Assembly: GCF_009765375.1 (NCBI RefSeq)
Contig: NZ_VTOK01000018.1
Coordinates: 1-54,459, forward strand
Reading direction: 5' to 3'
Source of the DNA: Alteribacillus sp. YIM 98480
GTDB taxonomy: Bacteria; Bacillota; Bacilli; Bacillales; Marinococcaceae
Length of the DNA stretch: 54,459 nucleotides
Made by a program: the position numbers and the translations under genes. The notes under the pieces are model-generated. The model was not told where the DNA came from. It made no database searches and saw only the letters and a program-made list of their open reading frames with translations. Each line of letters begins with the position of its first letter. Within the stretch, counting starts at the first letter, position 1. Below are positions 45,487 to 53,880 of this stretch, piece by piece.

Positions 45487-45519
45487 AAACACTGGCTGCA
45501 GTTGTCACAGCCAGTGTTC
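45487..45519 (-). terminator. opuD-like gene terminator
   Basis: AACACTGGCTG / CAGCCAGTGTT, an 11-bp stem followed on the minus strand by seven T. It lies 6 bp after the BCCT stop codon. Confidence 0.9.
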
Positions 45520-45524
45520 ATCTC

Positions 45525-47078
45525 TTAAGTCGGGTTTACTTGTTCGTTAATATTTTCGTCCCCTTTTCTCTTTTTTCGTTTCCGTCGTTCCTTTCGAGGG
45601 TCCGGTCTTGGCTCTGTTCGAAATGCTTTTATAATAGAAAAGGACATTGCTGCCAGCACAATGGCAAGAGGGAAGGCACTTACAATAATGGTTGTTTGGA
45701 TAGCTTCTAGTCCCCCTGAAGCCATTAAAACGATAGCTGCTGCAGCAAGAATGATTCCCCAGCTGAACTTCACCATATTTGGAGGTTCTACCCCTTTTTT
45801 AGTGGTTTGCATGCCTAATACATAGGTAGCAGAATCTGCCGATGTGATAAAAAAAGTACTGATAAGAAACAAGGTGATAATGGATAATAGCCAGCTTAAA
45901 GGCATTTGTTCGAATACATAGAACAGGGCCGTCTCTAAACCTTGTTCCGATACGGGAAGTCCCAAATTGTACTCAAAAAAGATGCCCGTTCCTCCGAACA
46001 CACAAAACCAGATGGAACAAACGACAGTTGGAACAATTAATACTGCAATCATAAATTCTCTGACTGTTCTCCCTTTTGAAACTCTGGCAATAAAGGTACC
46101 TACAAATGGAGCCCAGGAAATCCACCATGCCCAGTAAAAAATGGTCCAGCTTTGAAACCAGGCAGCATCTTCGGTATTAAATGGTGCTAAACGAAGCCCC
46201 ATCTGCGGCAGGTTTTGCAGATAAGATCCAAACGTAGTCGTAAACAAATTTAATAAGAATACGGTAGGGCCTAGTACAAAAAAGAGTACAAAAAGAATAA
46301 CAGCCAGCCCCATATTGGCGTTGCTCAAGTATTTAATTCCCTTTTTAATTCCCGTCCCAGCACTAAACATAAACAGGACCGTAACAATAGCTATGATGAG
46401 AAATTGAATAGAAAAGGTATTAGGTATGCCAGTTAAATAACTGAGACCTCCGTTAATTTGAGCAGCTCCTAAACCAAGAGAAGCACATACTCCAAAAACG
46501 GTGGCAAAAATCGCAACAACATCAATAACCTCACCGGTTTTCCCTTTCACTTTATCTCCAAGCAATGGTCGAAGCGTTGCGCTCATTAAACCAGGGTACC
46601 CTTTACGAAATTTAAAATAAGCTAAACCAAGGGCAATGGTGGCGTAGATAGCCCATGCATGAAAACCCCAGTGAAGATAAGTGTAACGGAGACTTAAAAC
46701 AGCCGCATCATCTGTACCTCCCCCTTCTAACAAGGGAGGATTAGCAAAGTGGGAAATCGGTTCGGATACTCCGAAAAATAATAACCCTATCCCCATCCCT
46801 GCGCTAAACAACATGGCAATCCAAGTAGAACGTTTAAATTCAGGCTTGTCTTCATCTTTTCCAAGTTTAATTTTTCCGTACCGGCTGAATATTAAATATA
46901 AGGCAAACAGCAAGAAGAAAGTAGCTGCAATTTGATAAAACCATCCGAAATTTTCCATGAAAAAGGTGAGTGCAGCATTCATAACATTCTCAAGGTTAGT
47001 AGGTAAGAAAACACCCCATAGAACAAAAATAATAGCTAGTGCGATGGAAACCCAAAAGACCCTGGTTACTTTGTCCAT
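45525..47078 (-). CDS. opuD: BCCT-family glycine betaine transporter, OpuD-like
   Basis: A 517-residue Na+-coupled carrier with about 12 TM helices. The motifs GMGIGLLFFGVSEPISHF, SWTIFYWAWWISWAPFVGTF and FFITSADSATYVLGMQT match OpuD/BetL. The C-terminal tail is strongly basic (RKERRKRKKRKGDENINEQ), as in osmosensing BCCT carriers where this tail gates activity. The RBS is AAGGGGGC. Unlike the BCCT gene at 17897 it stands alone, so uptake of glycine betaine as an osmoprotectant is more likely than catabolic use. Confidence 0.9.
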   Translation of the reverse strand: MDKVTRVFWVSIALAIIFVLWGVFLPTNLENVMNAALTFFMENFGWFYQIAATFFLLFALYLIFSRYGKIKLGKDEDKPEFKRSTWIAMLFSAGMGIGLLFFGVSEPISHFANPPLLEGGGTDDAAVLSLRYTYLHWGFHAWAIYATIALGLAYFKFRKGYPGLMSATLRPLLGDKVKGKTGEVIDVVAIFATVFGVCASLGLGAAQINGGLSYLTGIPNTFSIQFLIIAIVTVLFMFSAGTGIKKGIKYLSNANMGLAVILFVLFFVLGPTVFLLNLFTTTFGSYLQNLPQMGLRLAPFNTEDAAWFQSWTIFYWAWWISWAPFVGTFIARVSKGRTVREFMIAVLIVPTVVCSIWFCVFGGTGIFFEYNLGLPVSEQGLETALFYVFEQMPLSWLLSIITLFLISTFFITSADSATYVLGMQTTKKGVEPPNMVKFSWGIILAAAAIVLMASGGLEAIQTTIIVSAFPLAIVLAAMSFSIIKAFRTEPRPDPRKERRKRKKRKGDENINEQVNPT

Positions 47079-47189
47079 TCGATACGCCCCCTTTTTACGT
47101 TAGTGTCTGAAGAAGGGGATGTATTTATGTAAGGCGTTCAAAAGAAAATATGTACCGGGTTGTTCCCTGGGTTATGTTAGATGTAATGT

Positions 47190-48149
47190 TTAAACGAAAG
47201 AAAACTCCCAAATGCCATTTATTCGTTCTTTTTGGATACGTTCAGCCGATTCTAAGTAATCTAAATGGCCAATAATTTCTGACATAACAAGGGCAAACTG
47301 TTGATCATATTTCTTTTTGTAAAAGGTCTTCGCCAAGTCATTTGCGGTTGTGTATCCTTTGCCAATCAAGTGATAAAGTTTGTTCGCTTTGTTCTCTATC
47401 GCTTCTAATCGTTTTTTTATTAATATCTGATGGTCTTTTATAAAGAAACCATGACCTGGGAAGACAAGCTCTGCTTCTAATAAGGCTGCTTTTTTTAATG
47501 ATTCTATATGATCTAGCAAAGGAGTTGTTCGCCTTCCATTTATATTAGGTTCGATAAGGGCATTGCTGGATATATGGTTAATCAGGAGATCACCAGCAAA
47601 AAGCCATTTCTCGTTTTCATCATAAAAAGCAACTTGATCGTCAGCATGACCTGGCATTTCTATGATCTTGAAATTACAGAAAGCTGTTAGGAAAGGAAGA
47701 ATGTCTGTTTGAATGGTTTGATTTTTATTTTTATGAAGAGCTTTTTTTAAATAGGTAATCTGTTTTTGCCCCCGTTCTCCGCATCCTGCCTCTTGGTATA
47801 ACACTTCAAAAAAATCTATTCTCCTCTTCAAATAATTTTCATCTCTCTTTAAACGAGGAATAGATCGTTCGTGAGCATAAACAGGGACAGAGTGTCTGGA
47901 AGTAATTTTATTAACTAAACCGACATGGTCGATATGGTGATGGGTTAGCACAATTTGGTCAATATCATAGAGTGAAAAATTATTTTCATTTAACGTCTCT
48001 AGCAACCCATTCCAACACGTTTCATTGTCCATACCAGCATCGATTAACGTGAGAGAATCTTCGTTTTGATATAAAAAGAAATTGAAGCTTTTTAGACTAT
48101 TTTCTACAGGCACTTTGATGGGATATACCGCACTGCTTCCATATTTCAA
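47190..48149 (-). CDS. MBL-fold metallo-hydrolase
   Basis: A 319-residue metallo-beta-lactamase-fold protein. The metal-binding motif is THHHIDHVG (about 70-78), with further ligands in EMPGHADDQ, FAGDLLIN and FPGHG. The C-terminal winged-helix-like tail (about 240-319) is common in YobT/glyoxalase-like members. The substrate is unknown. RBS support is weak (AAGTAGTGATT region). It stands alone between opuD and the poly(Ala-Glu) cluster. Confidence 0.85.
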   Translation of the reverse strand: MKYGSSAVYPIKVPVENSLKSFNFFLYQNEDSLTLIDAGMDNETCWNGLLETLNENNFSLYDIDQIVLTHHHIDHVGLVNKITSRHSVPVYAHERSIPRLKRDENYLKRRIDFFEVLYQEAGCGERGQKQITYLKKALHKNKNQTIQTDILPFLTAFCNFKIIEMPGHADDQVAFYDENEKWLFAGDLLINHISSNALIEPNINGRRTTPLLDHIESLKKAALLEAELVFPGHGFFIKDHQILIKKRLEAIENKANKLYHLIGKGYTTANDLAKTFYKKKYDQQFALVMSEIIGHLDYLESAERIQKERINGIWEFSFV

Positions 48150-48356
48150 AGTTAATCACTACTTTCTTTTGGTTCTATTAAAACTAATTTTACCAAATTT
48201 TTGAATAATAGGCTTATCTCATGGAAAAGCCGTTTTATTTAGTCTCTTTTTTTGTTACTAGAGGAATTTCCGCTAATCGTAAGAGGTACGGCCCCACAAC
48301 AAATCGTACGAACCTTACTATAATGAAAATACCTCGAGCAAAAAGGAGGGACTAGA

Positions 48357-48470
48357 ATGAGTGATAATAGACTAAAAATAGCGAAAAGAAAACGGGAAAG
48401 GTTAGTAAAGCAATTAAATAAGTTAAAAAGAAAAATTGCAGAAGAAGAATCTAAGTCAAATAAAAGCTAA
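48357..48470 (+). CDS. 37-aa basic coiled-coil peptide
   Basis: A short gene with a perfect AAAGGAGGG before the ATG. The product starts MSDNRLKIAKRKRERLVKQL and continues NKLKRKIAEEE; it is one basic amphipathic helix. The pattern closely follows the N-terminus of the large repeat protein 150 bp downstream (SRLSRLKLRKDKLLSKIEEL), so the two may share a fold or pair as coiled coils. There is no terminator between them. No family is recognised. Confidence 0.65.
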   Translation: MSDNRLKIAKRKRERLVKQLNKLKRKIAEEESKSNKS

Positions 48471-48621
48471 ACAAAAAAAGCAAGTTTTATTTGTAAAGCA
48501 TTTATTTTTATTTATTCTTTAAAATACTGCTTTTTAAAACTAGAAAAATTATTTCCCGTAACATTGGAACCCTTTTGACACATGGCTAATTTAACAACTA
48601 AGAATGGGGGAGAGAAACTAA

Positions 48622-50844
48622 ATGGCAGAAAACAGTAATTCAAGGCTTAGTAGATTAAAATTGAGAAAAGATAAATTACTTTCAAAAATAGAAGAGTTAG
48701 AAAACCTTATAAATTATTTAGAAAATAGTGAACTATCTGGAGGTGGTTATTCCGGCTTACTAAACGTTGAAGCAAATGCAGAAGCGGAAGCGGAGTCAGA
48801 ATCCGAATCAGAAGCAGAGGCTGAGGCGGAAGCGGAATCCGAATCAGAAGCAGAGGCTGAGGCGGAAGCGGAATCCGAATCGGAAGCAGAGGCTGAGGCG
48901 GAAGCGGAATCCGAATCGGAAGCAGAGGCTGAGGCGGAAGCGGAATCCGAATCGGAAGCAGAGGCTGAGGCGGAAGCGGAATCCGAATCAGAAGCAGAGG
49001 CTGAGGCGGAAGCGGAATCCGAATCAGAAGCAGAGGCTGAGGCGGAAGCGGAATCCGAATCGGAAGCAGAGGCTGAGGCGGAAGCGGAATCAGAATCGGA
49101 AGCAGAGGCTGAGGCGGAAGCGGAATCCGAATCGGAAGCAGAGGCTGAGGCGGAAGCGGAATCCGAATCGGAAGCAGAGGCTGAGGCGGAAGCGGAATCC
49201 GAATCGGAAGCAGAGGCCGAGGCGGAGGCAGAAGCAGAGGCGGAGTCAGAATCTGAAGCAGAAGCAGAGGCGGAGTCAGAATCCGAATCGGAAGCAGAGG
49301 CCGAGGCGGAAGCAGAATCAGTAGCGTTCGCAGAATCTGAATCAGAGGCGGAAGCAGAAGCAGAGGCAGAAGCAGAAGCAGAGGCAGAAGCGGAGGCAGA
49401 AGCAGAGGCAGAGGCAGAAGCGGAGGCAGAAGCAGAGGCAGAAGCAGAGGCAGAAGCAGAGGCAGAAGCAGAGGCAGAAGCAGAGGCAGAAGCAGAGGCA
49501 GAAGCAGAAGCAGAGGCAGAAGCAGAGGCAGAAGCAGAGGCAGAAGCAGAAGCAGAGGCAGAAGCGGAGGCAGAAGCAGAAGCGGAGGCAGAAGCAGAAG
49601 CGGAGGCAGAAGCGGAGGCAGAAGCAGAAGCAGAGGCCGAGGCGGAAGCAGAAGCAGAGGCAGAAGCGGAGGCAGAAGCAGAGGCAGAAGCAGAAGCAGA
49701 AGCAGAAGCGGAAGCAGAGGCCGAGGCGGAAGCGGAAGCAGAAGCAGAAGCGGAAGCGGAAGCAGAGGCCGAGGCGGAAGCAGAAGCAGAAGCAGAGGCA
49801 GAAGCAGAAGCGGAGGCAGAAGCAGAGGCAGAGGCAGAAGCAGAGGCAGAAGCAGAGGCAGAAGCGGAAGCAGAGGCCGAGGCGGAAGCAGAAGCAGAAG
49901 CGGAAGCAGAGGCAGAAGCGGAGGCAGAAGCAGAAGCAGAAGCGGAGGCAGAAGCAGAAGCGGAGGCAGAAGCGGAGGCAGAAGCAGAAGCGGAAGCAGA
50001 GGCCGAGGCGGAAGCAGAAGCAGAAGCGGAAGCAGAAGCGGAAGCAGAAGCAGAAGCAGAAGCAGAAGCAGAGGCAGAAGCGGAAGCAGAGGCAGAAGCA
50101 GAAGCAGAGGCAGAAGCAGAGGCCGAGGCGGAAGCAGAAGCAGAAGCAGAAGCAGAGGCGGAAGCAGAAGCGGAAGCAGAGGCGGAAGCAGAAGCAGAAG
50201 CGGAAGCAGAAGCAGAAGCGGAAGCAGAGGCCGAGGCGGAAGCAGAAGCAGAAGCGGAAGCAGAAGCAGAAGCAGAAGCGGAAGCAGAGGCAGAAGCAGA
50301 GGCCGAGGCAGAAGCAGAAGCGGAAGCAGAGGCCGAGGCGGAAGCAGAAGCAGAAGCAGAAGCAGAAGCGGAAGCAGAAGCAGAAGCGGAAGCAGAAGCA
50401 GAAGCAGAAGCGGAAGCAGAAGCAGAAGCGGAAGCGGAGGCCGAAGCAGAAGCAGAAGCGGAAGCAGAAGCAGAGGCAGAAGCGGAGGCAGAAGCGGAGG
50501 CAGAAGCGGAAGCAGAGGCAGAAGCGGAAGCCGAAGCTGACTCAGAGTCAGAATCTGAATCCTCTACTAGTTTTGACAATAACACTATTACCGCAGATGC
50601 AGGCGGAAACACGCTGAGAACAGGAGACAATACTCTTGTCAATGTCTACGATGGAGGGACTCAACCGATAGCTATGGCAATAGCTACGCTCGTTATGTTA
50701 GAAGCTCTGCAAGGCGGCGAAAATGGAACAAATACCGACGCTCTCATCTCAAAGCTAACAAATACACTAAATGTAATGTCACAAGACGAAGATGTTAAAC
50801 GTAAAGCTATAATGGATGCTATTAATTCTCTTAAAAAAGACTAA
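48622..50844 (+). CDS. 740-aa poly(Ala/Ser-Glu) repeat protein
   Basis: Not a family I recognise. The layout is a helical, basic head (about 1-36, SRLKLRKDKLLSKIEELENL), a short Gly-rich linker, about 590 residues alternating Glu with Ala or Ser (51-639), and a unique tail (640-740). In the first third, a 12-residue period AEAEAEAESESE recurs about a dozen times; the rest is nearly pure (Ala-Glu)n, broken once by SVAFAES near 234. The tail has DGGTQPIAMAIATLVMLEAL and a helical end (VKRKAIMDAINSLKKD). There is no signal peptide. Net charge is extremely negative, about 300 Glu. RBS GGGGGAG. A second small gene follows by 26 bp. Confidence 0.85.
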   Translation: MAENSNSRLSRLKLRKDKLLSKIEELENLINYLENSELSGGGYSGLLNVEANAEAEAESESESEAEAEAEAESESEAEAEAEAESESEAEAEAEAESESEAEAEAEAESESEAEAEAEAESESEAEAEAEAESESEAEAEAEAESESEAEAEAEAESESEAEAEAEAESESEAEAEAEAESESEAEAEAEAESESEAEAEAEAEAEAESESEAEAEAESESESEAEAEAEAESVAFAESESEAEAEAEAEAEAEAEAEAEAEAEAEAEAEAEAEAEAEAEAEAEAEAEAEAEAEAEAEAEAEAEAEAEAEAEAEAEAEAEAEAEAEAEAEAEAEAEAEAEAEAEAEAEAEAEAEAEAEAEAEAEAEAEAEAEAEAEAEAEAEAEAEAEAEAEAEAEAEAEAEAEAEAEAEAEAEAEAEAEAEAEAEAEAEAEAEAEAEAEAEAEAEAEAEAEAEAEAEAEAEAEAEAEAEAEAEAEAEAEAEAEAEAEAEAEAEAEAEAEAEAEAEAEAEAEAEAEAEAEAEAEAEAEAEAEAEAEAEAEAEAEAEAEAEAEAEAEAEAEAEAEAEAEAEAEAEAEAEAEAEAEAEAEAEAEAEAEAEAEAEAEAEAEAEAEAEAEAEAEAEAEAEAEAEAEAEAEAEADSESESESSTSFDNNTITADAGGNTLRTGDNTLVNVYDGGTQPIAMAIATLVMLEALQGGENGTNTDALISKLTNTLNVMSQDEDVKRKAIMDAINSLKKD
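48772..50538 (+). repeat. coding microsatellite, 6-bp units within 36-bp units
   Basis: The DNA is built of 6-base steps (GCAGAA, GCGGAA, GCAGAG, GCGGAG) with almost only purines at third codon positions. From about 48790 to 49220 a 36-bp unit ending GAGGCTGAGGCGGAAGCG repeats about 12 times; later the order is mosaic. Slippage by 6 or 36 bases keeps the frame, so length can vary without loss of the protein. The opposite strand is also open for 631 codons (Ala-Ser), a by-product of the composition. Confidence 0.95.
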
Positions 50845-50870
50845 ATTTTTAAATAAATGGAGGAGATCGT

Positions 50871-51215
50871 ATGGCAAAAAAGAATGTATCGCGCTGTTCG
50901 ATACCGGTTCGAAACGGTAAAAATGAATTATACGTTAAAATAAAAAACAACACAGCAGCGCAAAAAGCCCGCAAACTTGCAATGAAAGCTTATGACAAAG
51001 ACTCAGCAGAAAAAGAATCATTACCCATTTATTTAAACGATAAGCTAATAAAATCAGATATTTTGAAATTTGGAGAAGATAAAGTGTATAAAATCGATGT
51101 GTCCAATGTCAGCAGAAAAGTAGTTTTTGAAGCTACTCAATTTAGTGGAGGAAAAGGGCTTTCTGTTTCTTCTAAAAACAGGGGGGCCATAAACGCAGAG
51201 ATAGGAATAAAATAA
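50871..51215 (+). CDS. 114-aa unknown protein downstream of the repeat protein
   Basis: An unrecognised protein with RBS GGAGGAG and a gap of only 26 bp from the repeat gene, so probably its operon partner. The first 45 residues are basic (MAKKNVSRCSIPVRNGKNEL, then KARKLAMKAYDKD). The rest looks beta-rich (LPIYLNDKLIKSDILKFGED, VVFEATQFSGG). It is basic overall, in contrast with the very acidic repeat protein, so an electrostatic partnership is conceivable. It has no signal peptide and a single Cys. A shared terminator follows. Confidence 0.7.
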   Translation: MAKKNVSRCSIPVRNGKNELYVKIKNNTAAQKARKLAMKAYDKDSAEKESLPIYLNDKLIKSDILKFGEDKVYKIDVSNVSRKVVFEATQFSGGKGLSVSSKNRGAINAEIGIK

Positions 51216-51222
51216 CGAACTA

Positions 51223-51256
51223 TGACGCCAAAAGATTTAATTTCTTTTGGCGTCAA
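51223..51256. terminator. terminator between convergent genes
   Basis: TGACGCCAAAAGA / TTCTTTTGGCGTCA, a nearly perfect 13-bp stem between the 114-aa gene (plus) and the ATPase gene (minus). T and A flanks suggest use in both directions. Confidence 0.88.
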
Positions 51257-51261
51257 CATTT

Positions 51262-52350
51262 TTAGTCTAGTACGCTTGCCTGCCGTTGTACTTTCCCATT
51301 CATTGTATAAAAAATTTCCTCAGTGATTGAACTATCCATTGCATCCATATAAATTTGATCTAATTCTTCTTTATTTCGTTTAGCTTTCTTTAAAAAAGTA
51401 CCTCCTTTTTTCATATAGGATTTATACTTTTTCGTTAATTTACTTATTTCTTCTTTGTATTTTTCGTCTGTACCAGAAGTGACGATTTTGTCATAAAGAT
51501 CAATAATTTCGTCCCCTTCCTTTTCGGGAAAATATTCATGAGGATCAGTACTATCAAAAATACAAAAATCTAACTCTCTTACAATCACCATATCTAAACT
51601 TTCTGGATCAAACCCGCAATGATATATTTCTACATCAAAGCCAAGTTCTTCAGCGGCAGCCGCAATTTTTTTAAGCAGAGTAGATTTTCCAGTTCCTGCT
51701 CTTCCTTTAATAAAGTACCTTTTATCAAGATTATCAGTTAAGTTAGGTATATAATCAATAACTCCATTTGGCGTGGAAGCTCCAAAAAATCGATGCTTTA
51801 TTTGAGAAGTTTTGCCTGTATGTGGTGTATTATTAAATAAATGGTTTATTAGTTCGTTAGCGACTTTATCTGCTTTAAGAAAATCCATATTATTAATATA
51901 AATCTCCTCTAGATCATCGTGAATGAATAAGCCCGTTTTAAACGATTGACGAGCTGATTGGAGTGCTCTATTTATTCGTTGATGATAGTTCAAGATAGAC
52001 GTTTTCTTTTCTTCAAGCGCCTCTGTTTTAAGCGATTTATTTACGTTTATTTCAATTGATGCAGTCTCGTTTTCGAGTGTGCCGCAAGTACTATCATAAA
52101 CACCAGTTTTTAATTCTGGAAGAATAATTCCATCTATTAAATCATTGTTAGAAGAACAGTGAATCCATTCCACGTCATACCCTTTACTTTTCCATTCTGC
52201 TGCTAGTTTTTTCATCCCAGCTGTTTTTACAAAGTTTGATGATCCTGTCAGTTTCAAAATGAGATCCAATTCTTGAAAATTCGTAGAATACAATGGATAA
52301 AAACCTTTAGCTGTGTGGTCCCCAGCAAAATAGTGCTTATCTCTTTCCAT
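51262..52350 (-). CDS. tandem P-loop ATPase-like protein, first P-loop decayed
   Basis: A 362-residue protein of a Bacillus family with two P-loop halves (the PRK06851 type). The second half (about 185-362) has an intact Walker A, KGRAGTGKSTLLKKI, followed by VEIYHCGFDPESLDMVIVRE. The first half has the matching later block (VEWIHCSSNNDLIDGIILPE) but the P-loop position reads LTGSSNFVKTAGMKKL, without the GxxxxGK[ST] pattern, so it cannot bind nucleotide in the usual way. RBS AGGGAGTG precedes the ATG. The function is unknown. It is convergent with the poly(Ala-Glu) cluster. Confidence 0.8.
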   Translation of the reverse strand: MERDKHYFAGDHTAKGFYPLYSTNFQELDLILKLTGSSNFVKTAGMKKLAAEWKSKGYDVEWIHCSSNNDLIDGIILPELKTGVYDSTCGTLENETASIEINVNKSLKTEALEEKKTSILNYHQRINRALQSARQSFKTGLFIHDDLEEIYINNMDFLKADKVANELINHLFNNTPHTGKTSQIKHRFFGASTPNGVIDYIPNLTDNLDKRYFIKGRAGTGKSTLLKKIAAAAEELGFDVEIYHCGFDPESLDMVIVRELDFCIFDSTDPHEYFPEKEGDEIIDLYDKIVTSGTDEKYKEEISKLTKKYKSYMKKGGTFLKKAKRNKEELDQIYMDAMDSSITEEIFYTMNGKVQRQASVLD

Positions 52351-52446
52351 TATGAAACACTCCCTAAAGCAGTTTCCGTTTTTACCTTTACTGTAAAATA
52401 TGCAAACGGTGCTTATAGGTGAGTAACTAAATTGCTGGGCAGTAGA

Positions 52447-53421
52447 TCATTCTGGTTGAGGTTCGTCATCTATTGTCCAGTTTTGCTGCTCGTCCGTTTC
52501 GATGACCCCTAACGTTACATCATCAATGTCAGGATCTTCTAAAATCGATTCACGTACACGTAATTTTATATCATCTGCTTCATCGAGAGTAAGGCCTTTT
52601 GTTAATTCAATATAACTTTCTACATGGTATTGCCTTCCTTCTTGAAGGATTCTCATTGCCTTGATATCTACTACATCGTTATCATTTAAAATAATATCGG
52701 CAATTCGGTCTGTTACCTTTTTTGGAGCGGCAACACCGATTAAACCGATCGTGTTGTCATAACCAAGTTTTAAAGCAATAACAATTAGAAGCAGCCCAAT
52801 CAGCATCGTACCAACACCGTCTAAGAAATATAGTCCTGTATAATTAGCTAACACCACAAAGACCAAGGCCAAAATAGCACCAAAAGTAGCAATAATGTCT
52901 TCATAAAATACAAGTCGTGTCGGAGGAGCTGCATATTGAATATTTTTAAAAGCTTCCGGCGCAATTTGAAGTCCTTTTGCGCTGGAATGTGATTCTCTTA
53001 CTACTTCCTTCATTGCTTTAATTAAAACGAAACCATCAATAATAATCGCTATAGATAAGACAATGACGTTCATCCAAAAATTTGAAGAAGCTTTAGGATC
53101 CTGGATTATTTCCCATCCCTTTAAAATAGTTTCATACGCCATAATAGAAACGACAATCACTGCTACCAAGACAAATAGGTTAACAACACGTCCAAAGCCT
53201 GCTGGAAACCGTTTCGTTGGTTCTTTTTCAGCAAGGGCGCTTCCAAAAAAAACAAATCCCTGGTTTGTCGCATCTGCTAACGAATGCATGGTTGTAGCAA
53301 ACATAGCCCCGCTGCCGCTTATGGCAGCAGCAATACCTTTTGTAATTGTTAAACCAGTATTTCCAAGAGCTGCAATACCCGATGATTTATTACCACGTTT
53401 TAAAAAATCAATAATTGCCAT
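52447..53421 (-). CDS. cation diffusion facilitator (CDF) transporter
   Basis: A 324-residue CDF-family metal exporter. It has about six TM segments. MFATTMHSLADATNQGFVFF carries the TM2 His/Asp metal-site pair and FYEDIIATFGAILALVFVVL the Glu/Asp of TM5. A C-terminal cytoplasmic domain (about 235-310) has the ferredoxin-like fold and acidic end of the family (DDIKLRVRESILEDPDIDDV). The layout resembles the ZnT9-like subgroup. Substrates are typically Zn2+, Mn2+, Fe2+ or Co2+; the ion is not settled here. The RBS is GAGGGTG. It stands alone. Confidence 0.88.
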   Translation of the reverse strand: MAIIDFLKRGNKSSGIAALGNTGLTITKGIAAAISGSGAMFATTMHSLADATNQGFVFFGSALAEKEPTKRFPAGFGRVVNLFVLVAVIVVSIMAYETILKGWEIIQDPKASSNFWMNVIVLSIAIIIDGFVLIKAMKEVVRESHSSAKGLQIAPEAFKNIQYAAPPTRLVFYEDIIATFGAILALVFVVLANYTGLYFLDGVGTMLIGLLLIVIALKLGYDNTIGLIGVAAPKKVTDRIADIILNDNDVVDIKAMRILQEGRQYHVESYIELTKGLTLDEADDIKLRVRESILEDPDIDDVTLGVIETDEQQNWTIDDEPQPE

Positions 53422-53514
53422 AACGTTTCACCCTCAAATTGATAATAGTACTTTTAATATGAGCTAAAAAATTAGATGCCATGCTCAATGACCGACAGAT
53501 TAAAAAAATCCGAT

Positions 53515-53543
53515 TTCAGGCTCAACTCGAAAAAGGATATAAT
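53515..53543 (+). promoter_or_regulatory. predicted promoter of the T-box leader
   Basis: TATAAT at 53538 with a weak -35 (TTCAGG) 17 bp upstream. It lies just before the start of the T-box leader. Confidence 0.55.
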
Positions 53544-53549
53544 GGGTGC

Positions 53550-53862
53550 TGAGAGACCGCCTTGACGAAAAAAAGATAGATGTATAAAATATGACTATAT
53601 ATATCAAGAAAAGCGAAAACAGGGAGGAGTACTTTCATTTCCGCCTGTCCAGAGAGAAAAATCCACGGCTGCGAGATTTTTCAGGTTAAATGGAAGGAAT
53701 GTCGCCCTCGAGCAGCTTCCTTGAATGAAGTAGGGGAAGACGGAAGATCCGTTATCCAATTAAGTGCATGCAAGAAACGTATGTTTTATGTTAATTCTGC
53801 GTGAATAAAGGTGGTACCGCGATCCTCTCTTCGTCCTTTAAAGATGAAGAGAGGTTTTTTGT
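53550..53862 (+). promoter_or_regulatory. T-box leader, probable Val specificity (valS)
   Basis: A tRNA-sensing leader. AGTA (53618), AGAGAGA (53651) and GGCTG (53668) give the stem-I landmarks; the lower stem pairs AGGGAG with GCCCT. Before the 3' arm, GAAT-GTC-G places the specifier at GTC (53701-53703), a valine codon. The T-box GGTGGTACCGCG (53810-53821) is canonical; its UGGU would pair with ACCA, and tRNA-Val has discriminator A. The terminator is CCTCTCTTC / GAAGAGAGG plus six T (53824-53858). The downstream gene is beyond the window. Confidence 0.88.
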
Positions 53863-53880
53863 ATTTAAAAAGAAGCTTTT

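Noticed and set aside
48767-49324. 185-codon plus-strand frame rich in Arg/Lys/Gln within the repeat
   Set aside because: A frame-shifted reading of the same 36-bp repeats; no RBS and wholly inside the 740-aa gene.
48747-50642. 631-codon minus-strand frame of alternating Ala-Ser/Asp
   Set aside because: It is the antisense of the (Ala-Glu)n gene; the repeat composition contains no stop triplets on that strand. It has no RBS, and the plus-strand gene has an RBS plus unique head and tail.
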